From positions 1 through 23,426 of the IMG/VR virus record IMGVR_UViG_3300009149_000293: 23,426 nt of DNA; one strand, given 5' to 3'. The notes beneath the pieces are model-generated. The model searched no databases, had not been told where the DNA came from, and saw only the letters and a program-made list of their open reading frames with translations. Of this stretch, positions 16,101 to 22,018 are shown piece after piece. Both the position numbers and the translations under genes were made by a program. The DNA is from a virus. Position 1 is the stretch's first letter, and each line of letters opens with the position of its first letter.

Positions 16101-16667
16101 AAAGAACGCAGCATATGGGGAACTATCACCACCTTCAAACATAGCTCGACCTTTTATATCTTCTAATTCAATTCTTATACTTGGTAAGAAATCCAATCCT
16201 TGCCTTATATTTATACTAGTAATACCTAATAATCCATTATCAGTACCACCTTGATCCCCATCAGAAAGAAGGGTTTGTCTAACATAAAACGATTCATCAT
16301 TTTTAGCGGTTTCATTAGGGGTTCGATTAAATTTTTGTTTTACCTGATTAGAACCCTGACCTTTAAGAGAACCTTTACCCGTTAACTCATCAGTATATGA
16401 ATTATCTAAATTTGTTTTATCACCTTGCTTTAAAAAATTGATAGAACCTACGGTTATTGTCTGATTTCTATCGTCATTAGACACCCCTAAGGCAAGTTTA
16501 GTTCTTGGTAGTAAGTTACACTCCAAGTTGGCATACATAACCAAATTTTCATGGTTAACAAGTCGGTCTTTGATTTTACCTTCACTATCAACAACCTTAT
16601 TAGGGTCAATTAAGGTAATATTATTATAATCAAATTCAACAAAAATATTTTCATTATTATCTACCAT
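10197..16667 (-). CDS. Giant baseplate hub-like structural protein (2156 residues)
   Basis: One uninterrupted frame of 2156 residues. An N-terminal module (about 145-260) has GITSINIRQGLDFLPSIRI, SPYAAFFNFPYPKFNLTIKG and YYGKAVRLPLML, a pattern seen in large tail/baseplate proteins of T4-type phages. The middle is long and low in recognisable motifs. Near 1780-1915 a hub-like (gp27/gpD type) segment appears: NRSYSCVLSMMGNAVMQPT, MYFNLRHVPMFNGPYMITRV and PGTFETIIEGIRQPTAG. After a Ser/Thr-rich linker, the last 170 residues (from about 1985) form a separate domain with KYIIFASIYLKSKTN, TSYDNNFSGV and FNSLSDNV, faintly like a peptidoglycan glucosaminidase. The expected acid appears replaced by Lys2035. 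It probably sits at the tail tip. The start overlaps the gp53-like gene by 11 bases (TATGGTAGATAA). Role by pattern recall and position, not by search. Confidence 0.78.
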   Translation of the reverse strand: MVDNNENIFVEFDYNNITLIDPNKVVDSEGKIKDRLVNHENLVMYANLECNLLPRTKLALGVSNDDRNQTITVGSINFLKQGDKTNLDNSYTDELTGKGSLKGQGSNQVKQKFNRTPNETAKNDESFYVRQTLLSDGDQGGTDNGLLGITSINIRQGLDFLPSIRIELEDIKGRAMFEGGDSSPYAAFFNFPYPKFNLTIKGYYGKAVRLPLMLQSFSSRYDTAKGNFSIDLEFYTYKYTILAEVTMGSLLAVPHMYSSRIQIQTKKNTSTNFSDVEDGVVELGYQKIRELYGEYKSKGLIDDGFPELTLMQLKFRLELFIKNTLDTFTKENLDPLTNVTQYTNDLVDYTKEVFSYAGTDKSGSWFNQNMDTQNFFILDDTNKTKVYTFKKELRDPQKRSTAISNLKGLIVKFNSKLSENETLGENGSYVIGGKPPVPSSIPNPITYDTFYKKNSTINDIDLRETYIQQKGLGVQPTDGQIDDFKVELITKGIFNNTELDFSSNQNSSDSNPDKVSYYYVFEGKESFMGIIDEIEVKVRQIKEKIQEQLTDSLSELLNDKGNNGIGFVPTIRNVLAVIFANGEAFLRLLDNTHREAWDVRDDKNRQDAIFNSEVANANPDNVSSGVNSNNPVYPWPQFIVATNAGDDREKYEIAYPGDSRYTNITKGYLYDVWPEVEFVEEYLRGLTKRGLSPTQSTSNPNELFETNRVSVNAIEFPIGNEVYQNKEKIKYFYEIYERLFLTSNYTGLVRVNGLLDSDKITNILAEVEKNNIIESLSNDNPFLIQDLKTFNITGENFLTILESISNDGQGLSWNNLIRGIFNTGYIKNDVDNASFMFLSDYFLNSEVTRPQSGLPGSENLVDYLKSSKSNIISFVDTYPFTDLTWIKNNLQDGDKISDVNGSKSTSKTLFLNEDKKVISNFKVNTTSDEIRPITNFGFKRTLIMPNYENTNLSDFYLYRSPNIQLLTEGNLNYYDYIGLVRANQTVSIMNTPYFINSLQSSADKIRNSSSNPFIVPAYLFINSLPLATLREKFTTNNGNYVNPINLDYIFSTIKKFGGIHKVPYAWVLKIGSEWHRYKTYIESNVDILSDSWNDFDENSNYDPITSSPNKKYNLNINGSPYDMVMEETVPIPFYSPVLITKNVTMINTGFYPKLINDFTFLYDGVDVFNGYTDSDIQYGIDTNLDMTFVDDAVINYTSLYEDIKVVPWSVFYKSNDGVSSFIIPSNGSLINQTKDECIDINGDMKFEIKNNQSMYNGSVRLFWSAPNYGYFDNSKVVKPEYNQHIKKVYSDESNTITVNVLGSNVDLPSPPQNFSINGLVDEYSNISEMFSSFEKDVMDQFESVFLTFTESRFDYLGDPFSVINQAQQGTTSVQELIENESPSFNGDFQNFHLMLIDMAKSPKVTLTTGEETVGNSQNDQMGKITDYLSKFLDYDVAFKYGNPGLFDKKLFYSFSNNVTIVDGYTWNQYTLSTPNALPTGSNTTTFASSKLAYPTEWVDLELYVGFSDISELEYDDDGSYITDFFVDNNIAFESQNIKDFSPIIKIYATQKLVDGTMTSAKFGQLMDTYLNNVDSFQNKITNNLITKLKSSLPDVDSTTPLNKKSVIEGDQTKVELYEIFKALNDKWIAGNDFSSNKTLFEDVLLLDRASRNIGDKVFVDIYKLKDSLFDIENSSTIDMLTFITGILVENGFQVMNLPSYVNFYNVQDVVKNPTPKLEDSLEIANTLFGTFANVDYRDSSTKLVCFYTNKGSSVLDLKDNVDYRFKSDSFDLRRKSDNPLLDDIKADKSDYAISNKVVGFNVDIGPQNQSIFTSFRVSQDPGKATYESIEATNLLVEGNRRGGSTQNLSLYNLYKNRSYSCVLSMMGNAVMQPTMYFNLRHVPMFNGPYMITRVDHVISPGTFETIIEGIRQPTAGLPKVDSFLQTLRANLLNSILDKNQDRIATTSTTQTGTVDSNVISQKDGIVNDLTDQPNKKISNVSNCEPNSNGVYSGFDIVTPSLTKSSYNDVKVNIETTLGSNNSNLKYIIFASIYLKSKTNDMFTSYDNNFSGVDIKEKYPQGIVNQYMSSKTFYCSKTNTPYVSFNSLSDNVGLLKSRWEKRVGGVTKDKVSVTKFLILNSGPVTLNENVYSDMDKLDREKIEALVEKSIILYDVVK

Positions 16668-16980
16668 AATAAAAGAAGTGACTATCTAATTGAGATTTAT
16701 AGTCTTGTATAGAACTTACTAAAGGATATGGAATAGTCAAGATAGATGCGTCAGATATATTCCACTCTTGACCACCAAATTCAGGATTCGCACTCATTAT
16801 TAACCAACCAAAAAAAGGTGTACCGTAATATTGTTGAGACACTTTATCTAGTCTTGACTGACTAACTTTATATATATATTTTTTATCACTACTTTTACTA
16901 GGTAATGATATGTAAGGTACCGTAGTTTGTTTACCTTCAATAACAAAACCTTTGTATCTATTATAATATTCTTTTCCCAT
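16657..16980 (-). CDS. 53: Baseplate wedge protein, LysM-like (T4 gp53 type)
   Basis: 107 residues. Residues about 35-87 follow the LysM-like pattern of gp53 and tail protein X: a strand, RLDKVSQQYYG, TPFFGWLIMSANPEFGG, then a WNISDASILTIPYPL strand. In T4, gp53 joins wedges into the six-fold baseplate. The family of short tail LysM proteins is structural rather than peptidoglycan-degrading. The gene lies between the long baseplate frame (3-base gap) and the giant hub gene (11-base overlap), a typical baseplate operon position. The assignment to gp53 rather than gpX-type is by similarity of pattern only. Confidence 0.7.
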   Translation of the reverse strand: MGKEYYNRYKGFVIEGKQTTVPYISLPSKSSDKKYIYKVSQSRLDKVSQQYYGTPFFGWLIMSANPEFGGQEWNISDASILTIPYPLVSSIQDYKSQLDSHFFYYGR

Positions 16981-16983
16981 TTC

Positions 16984-19512
16984 TTAAGTTAATTTTACAA
17001 CACCATCCCATTTATCACCACCAACACCAGTATAAAGCTCTTTTACTTGTATTTGTTGATTTTCTATTTCTGAAGCCACAACTACAGTGGAATAATTAAA
17101 TTCCCTAACCTTACCTTTAACATAATCAGGTTCCGACATGAACTGCACATACGCCTCATCCACCTTAAACCCATCTATTAATTTTTTCTCTGCATTTAAT
17201 TCATCTTTAACTATATCCGCAAATTCATCACAAAGTCCCCTAAAAACTTTTTTTAATTTACCATCTTCATTTATAGGTTTGGATATTACGGCTTCATTAA
17301 ACATTTCAAGTTTATCATTATTATTAAACACATTTGATAAAATCAAAAACATATGTTGGTTCTCCGGAATTTTAAAGTTATTGATTTTGGAGTCACTTAC
17401 CCAATTAAATGTACCATCTGCTTCATTATAATCGCTACCATTTTCGGTTATAAATCTTTCCTCTATTGGAGATGCCGTATTTACACCGGATAAATATTCT
17501 TTATAGAACTGATTAAGACCTTTAAGAACTTTACCATAATCACTAACCATTTCTTGGAAAGTATTTTCAGGAACTGGTTGGTCTGATGAATTATCAACTT
17601 TATCGGTTGAGGTTGTATTATATATTATAGGAATACCTGGCTTTGGTATTTTACCGTCAAACTTTTTTGAGATTAAATTAATTTGTCTTAAAGTTTGAAT
17701 CATGTTTTGTTGTTGTTCCGTTATTTCGTTAATTTTTGTAAATATGGGTGATGAAAACGTAACTTTATAACCATTAATATAATTTACCATGTTAGTCTGA
17801 ACAGACGATATCTTACTATATGAGAATTTTTTTTCACGTAATCCTTTTATTATAAAATTTTCATTATTATCTATAGGTTTTTGTATGTCATCAATTAAAA
17901 ATTTAAATAAATTATCTATATTTGTTTGAGTGTTTTCAGGTTTCCCATAAATTTTAACTGGCTCTTCAGTTCCATCGTTAACACTTGTTCCCGCACCAAT
18001 AAAACCATTACCATCAATATATTTCCTATTTTTAGAAACCAACTGCCAAATACCAAAGTTTTCTTCATTAATAAACGTCTCAACCTTATTTGGTATAGAA
18101 ACATAATAGTTTTTCTGAGATTCTAATAAACTATCCATTATTTTTTGATAAGTCATAATTCCCGACATACCACCGGGAACGGTGTTATTAGAAGTGACCG
18201 TTCCAATAGTGTTACCCCCTTCATTTGGTAGGTCATTCTCAACTCTTACCTGTTCTTCCGCATCTTCAATTCTATTAATTAACTCTCGGTCTAAGATTGA
18301 CCTATCTTCGGTTGCCACCGCTCTTTCATCATATATTTCAGTGTTAGCATAATAATTGAATGATAACGCGTTTTGTAATTGTTCAACCGGTCCGGTTAAC
18401 CCCTGACCACCAATAAAATCAAAACTCAAATTAATTTCCGCAATCATAGGTTGAACACCTATTCCCTCCGGATTTAAATCTAAATTAAGTGGGTTATATG
18501 CTATGTTTATACTCTTAGGTACTATTTTAGTATTATAAAAATCCCCTATCCTTAAAACTAAAATTGGTGGTGTACCGAATGAAGTATTGGTGGCGTCATT
18601 ACTAACTAAAGTATTGTTACCATTACTATCAGTCCTAACTATAGGTATTGTTTCACCAGGTCTTAAACATTGATTTAAAAAAGTCAACCTCCCATTTAAA
18701 CCTTCCGGAGTCATCGAATGAAAAGCAGGATTAAAATATTTTATTTTTTCCTTAATAGAATCGTACACCATTGGACTTTCTTGTTGAACAACTTCAAAAT
18801 AATCACATTCCGATAATAGTTTTCTTAAAATTCTTTTACCTATACCATCTTTTAGTTTCTCTTGAACCGTTTTAGTAAATTTATCACTTATAACATTAGT
18901 CTCTTTTATAACATCTACCAATTCAGGTATAGTCTCAGTAGGTATAACTTCAATTTGATTAATAGACACTCTTCTACAGGCCATAGCATTTACAGAATAT
19001 ATTTGAGAACCTCTATTAGTTTTACCATCCCTATCTTTAATATTTTTTGTACAATCAACCTGTGACCCAAAATCACCATTAGAGGTTTTAGGAGAAATAA
19101 TTTCTTCATTAGAGATATTTTCCTCACCTACAGCCTTTGTTTCACTTATTAAAATGGTTTTATCATCAAAATATTGTTTTAAATTAGCATCCCCTGATGT
19201 AAAACTCTCAAGAAATTGTTTAACCGAATCAATTCTTCTTTGAGATAATGTTTTATTATAATCTTCGGATGCGGGTGCCGATGCCGACCCAATTAATGTT
19301 ATATTTATTCTACCCTTTTTTTCCTTTAATATATCGAAAGCGTCTTTAATAAAATTACCACTTGCATTATTAGCAATAGCATTATAATTATCGATTACAA
19401 CAGTATCAAAGAATTCTTTAACATTTCTTTCAGAGCTACCATCAACAAAAAGACCATTGGATTTAGATACATAATTATCAATGTTTGACTGGTCAGTGTA
19501 TGGACCATACGT
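16984..19512 (-). CDS. Baseplate/tail protein, C-terminal part after an in-frame stop; no start codon of its own
   Basis: The frame is open for 842 codons after the TAA at 19513, in the same frame as the upstream gene. The first ATG is at 18984 (giving 666 residues: MACRRVSIN). The 176 codons before it contain no ATG, GTG or TTG but clearly code: residues 31-104 form an OmpA-like segment (GRINITLIGSASAP, YNKTLSQRRIDSV). After residue 176 comes a baseplate-type region with PPILVLRIGDFYNTKIVP, NLSFDFIGGQGLTGPVEQLQ and NALSFNYYANTEIYDERA, resembling large tail-tube/baseplate proteins of T4-type phages. The rest has no motif I know. With the upstream ORF it would make one protein of about 1662 residues. 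The ATG at 18984 lacks the usual A-rich leader, so independent expression from it is doubtful. Confidence 0.75.
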   Translation of the reverse strand, partial: TYGPYTDQSNIDNYVSKSNGLFVDGSSERNVKEFFDTVVIDNYNAIANNASGNFIKDAFDILKEKKGRINITLIGSASAPASEDYNKTLSQRRIDSVKQFLESFTSGDANLKQYFDDKTILISETKAVGEENISNEEIISPKTSNGDFGSQVDCTKNIKDRDGKTNRGSQIYSVNAMACRRVSINQIEVIPTETIPELVDVIKETNVISDKFTKTVQEKLKDGIGKRILRKLLSECDYFEVVQQESPMVYDSIKEKIKYFNPAFHSMTPEGLNGRLTFLNQCLRPGETIPIVRTDSNGNNTLVSNDATNTSFGTPPILVLRIGDFYNTKIVPKSINIAYNPLNLDLNPEGIGVQPMIAEINLSFDFIGGQGLTGPVEQLQNALSFNYYANTEIYDERAVATEDRSILDRELINRIEDAEEQVRVENDLPNEGGNTIGTVTSNNTVPGGMSGIMTYQKIMDSLLESQKNYYVSIPNKVETFINEENFGIWQLVSKNRKYIDGNGFIGAGTSVNDGTEEPVKIYGKPENTQTNIDNLFKFLIDDIQKPIDNNENFIIKGLREKKFSYSKISSVQTNMVNYINGYKVTFSSPIFTKINEITEQQQNMIQTLRQINLISKKFDGKIPKPGIPIIYNTTSTDKVDNSSDQPVPENTFQEMVSDYGKVLKGLNQFYKEYLSGVNTASPIEERFITENGSDYNEADGTFNWVSDSKINNFKIPENQHMFLILSNVFNNNDKLEMFNEAVISKPINEDGKLKKVFRGLCDEFADIVKDELNAEKKLIDGFKVDEAYVQFMSEPDYVKGKVREFNYSTVVVASEIENQQIQVKELYTGVGGDKWDGVVKLT

Positions 19513-19515
19513 TTA
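19513..19515 (-). other. In-frame TAA inside an OmpA-like domain
   Basis: The codons run CAA TAA ACG TAT GGT. Upstream of the stop lies the probable first strand of the domain (GLAFYFDNDIPDPN, residues 796-809); downstream is the rest of it. A single CAA-to-TAA or TAT-to-TAA change, a base-call error or programmed readthrough would all explain it. TAA is the usual stop in this window, so it is not reassigned. Confidence 0.7.
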
Positions 19516-21972
19516 TTGAAACGGTACAGACGATGTGGTATTTTTAGTGTTAGGGTCAGGAATATCGTTGTCGAAATAGAACGCTAATCCTTGATACTTA
19601 GTTTTAAAAGTATTAATACTAGGGTCAGGAGTATCTTTAGGATCATCTTTAGATGGCCCTTTAGGTAGTTCTTTTACGATTTCTGTTACCACCTCCGTTG
19701 TAGGGTAATTACTTAATAACTCTTGATACGTATATAAGTCAGACGATGGAATAGTATTAAATTTAATACCTAAATCATATAAATCATATTTTAAACATCC
19801 AGCAAAGAAAGAATCCAACATAGAATTTACCCTATCCCTATCCTTAGAAGCTCCTTCTAATTGTTTCTTAACAATTAAATTCATTATTGATGGATGGTCG
19901 ACCACTATTCTCCATTTTAAAGTACCAGTTCTAGAAGTATCTTTATATGTATACATAAGTTCGGGTCTTCCTAAAAATGAAGTCGAATTCCAATTAGCGG
20001 TAGTACTCTCACTGAAAGAAATATCATAAGGTGGAAACCACATTACCCTACCACCATTAGGACCTTTTTCACAATTAGGTAAATCGTCATATCTAAACCC
20101 TGGTTTACTTGATGTTCTCCAAGCTAAATTTTCAATCGAGAACATATATTTTTTAGCGATAAAGTTATTTTGACTAACCTCAACAACATTTTCACTCGTA
20201 GGGGCAATATTTAAATTAAAAGTATTTTTTAGAACCGAATTATTAAATTTTCGACCTGAATCGACAATACCTTCTGTTTTTTGTAAATCATTGTAAGTGT
20301 AGTAAGGAGTGTCTTTAGTAAAAACTCGACAATATTCAATACCGGCTTGAGACCCGTCAGAATTATTAGTATATGATAATACTTGAGAACCTTTAGTTAT
20401 CTCTTTATACCCATCATTAAAAACTTTACTAACTTGATTAATAGCGTTACCTACGTGTTTTAATCTAGCAATTCCCGAAACGTTATCCGCCGAATCAACA
20501 AGTCTTTGTGTTCGGTCTAATATTGAAGTCTCTTTAAATGTGAGATTGGTAGATTCTCCTCTAGTAAACTGGCTAGATATACCATTCCAATCTTCATCTT
20601 GAGATCCACTACCCCCTCCCGGAGTAGCTTTAAATCCAGCATTTGGTTTATATTTAGGAGAAACCCAAACAAATTCTCCCGTTATTCCTCCACCATCAGT
20701 AAATGATTTCCCTGCAAGTCCAAAATTTAAACTATCAATATTACCCTCATATAGTTTACCCATCTCAGACGGACCATAAACAGGGGACTGTTCTTGTTGA
20801 CCAAATGGGTTAATAGGGACTTGATTAGGTGGTGATGTTATTGTAGATGGGTCGGCGTCTTTACTACCAACATAATAACCCCCGTTTAATGTTCCGTTAT
20901 TTGGGTTTATTAAATCAATTGCAAGATTAACTAAAGCTTGACCAATACCTAATAACCCACCAAAATCCTTATTAAAACCTGGTTGATACCTATTATAGTT
21001 TAACGACCTAAAAAGAACTGACCTTTGACCATTACCGGTGTTAGCTATAAATACTTCTGAAGGTTGTCTTCTTTTATTAAGAATAGGACCTAAAAAACCA
21101 CCCGTTAATTGATTAACAACATTCAAAGCTTTAGACGTTTGTTTACTATCAAAATTAAGTTCCTCAAAATAATCACCCGGTATAGGAGATACAGGCCAAT
21201 ATGCCCCTCCCAATCTAGTAACAAAATCAACCGCTCGTAATATCGGATTCTCAGGGACCGTAATCCTCCAATTTCTATATATTAAAGGTTCTTTACCTGT
21301 TGCAATTAAAGACGCCTCAAATGGGTCTTGTAACGAATCTAAATTAACTAAACCAACCGTATTTTGATATATCTCAGCATCAACTCTATTCTGAAAAGAA
21401 ATTTTAAGTTGTTCGGCTCCTAATCTAGCTAAATACGAATCTTGAGATAAAGGTCCAGAATCCCCTTGGGGGTTATCCGAAAAAAGTATTGTATAAGGAC
21501 TATAACTTGACGATACAAAATTAGACGGGTCCCAATAAGGTTGATAAATAAAGTTATTTAACTGTATATCCGTTATGTCAACCATATACTGATAACCCCC
21601 ATTGGGTCCATAAGAATTCTGTAGGTAAGCCGCGTCAATGAATGTGTCGTTTAATATATCCATATTAGTCTGATTGGGACTATATTCCGCATATGTCGGT
21701 AAAACAGGTACTAAAGGACCATTAAACGTAATCGCATTATTAAAACCACCCGTAGGACCAAACTCATTTAAAACATATGATTGATTAGGGAATGGACTAT
21801 TAGCAATTAAAAAATCAGGTGAATCAACAACACTATAATTACTTAATTGTGTTGGGTATGTTAAAACACCAACCGAAGGTGTATAAGTACCCAGAACAGT
21901 ATATGGGGGTAGATTAACACCCATAAGAGCATTCCTAAATGTAGATGTTGAAGCGAATGATAAACTACTCAT
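19513..21972 (-). CDS. Tail/baseplate structural protein, N-terminal part (819 residues)
   Basis: A large structural protein. It holds Gly/Tyr motifs repeated near the N-terminus (FGPTGGFNN at 71, YGPNGGYQYMVD at 121, and GPNGG again near 637). Near the end, PPYDISFSESTTANWN, GRPELMYTYKDTSRTG and LKWRIVVDHPSIMNLI (about 647-700) resemble the domain of tail-tube or baseplate proteins that reads GRPE-Y-Y followed by a strand-rich fold. The C-terminus has a Pro/Asp/Lys linker (765-786), then GLAFYFDNDIPDPN, which looks like the first strand of an OmpA-like domain continuing past the stop. It lies between the probable tape-measure gene and the gp53-like gene, as for central baseplate or tube-end proteins. 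The ATG at 21972 follows an A-rich leader and a conserved 17-base motif. Exact role unknown. Confidence 0.8.
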   Translation of the reverse strand: MSSLSFASTSTFRNALMGVNLPPYTVLGTYTPSVGVLTYPTQLSNYSVVDSPDFLIANSPFPNQSYVLNEFGPTGGFNNAITFNGPLVPVLPTYAEYSPNQTNMDILNDTFIDAAYLQNSYGPNGGYQYMVDITDIQLNNFIYQPYWDPSNFVSSSYSPYTILFSDNPQGDSGPLSQDSYLARLGAEQLKISFQNRVDAEIYQNTVGLVNLDSLQDPFEASLIATGKEPLIYRNWRITVPENPILRAVDFVTRLGGAYWPVSPIPGDYFEELNFDSKQTSKALNVVNQLTGGFLGPILNKRRQPSEVFIANTGNGQRSVLFRSLNYNRYQPGFNKDFGGLLGIGQALVNLAIDLINPNNGTLNGGYYVGSKDADPSTITSPPNQVPINPFGQQEQSPVYGPSEMGKLYEGNIDSLNFGLAGKSFTDGGGITGEFVWVSPKYKPNAGFKATPGGGSGSQDEDWNGISSQFTRGESTNLTFKETSILDRTQRLVDSADNVSGIARLKHVGNAINQVSKVFNDGYKEITKGSQVLSYTNNSDGSQAGIEYCRVFTKDTPYYTYNDLQKTEGIVDSGRKFNNSVLKNTFNLNIAPTSENVVEVSQNNFIAKKYMFSIENLAWRTSSKPGFRYDDLPNCEKGPNGGRVMWFPPYDISFSESTTANWNSTSFLGRPELMYTYKDTSRTGTLKWRIVVDHPSIMNLIVKKQLEGASKDRDRVNSMLDSFFAGCLKYDLYDLGIKFNTIPSSDLYTYQELLSNYPTTEVVTEIVKELPKGPSKDDPKDTPDPSINTFKTKYQGLAFYFDNDIPDPNTKNTTSSVPFQ

Positions 21973-21984
21973 AATAAGTTTTTA

Positions 21985-22001
21985 TGTTTTTATAATAAAT
22001 A
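21985..22001 (-). promoter_or_regulatory. Candidate late promoter/leader motif, copy 2
   Basis: TATTTATTATAAAAACA on the minus strand, 12 bases before the ATG of the 819-residue tail gene. It differs from the copy at 10155-10171 at one base. It lies in the 46-base gap after the probable tape-measure gene. Confidence 0.4.
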
Positions 22002-22018
22002 GAGTAGTAAGTTATTTT

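Noticed and set aside
6425-19515. Stop-codon reassignment as the cause of the interrupted genes
   Set aside because: One stop is TGA and the other TAA; TAA ends nearly all genes, and no TGA occurs inside the long intact genes, which use TGG for tryptophan.
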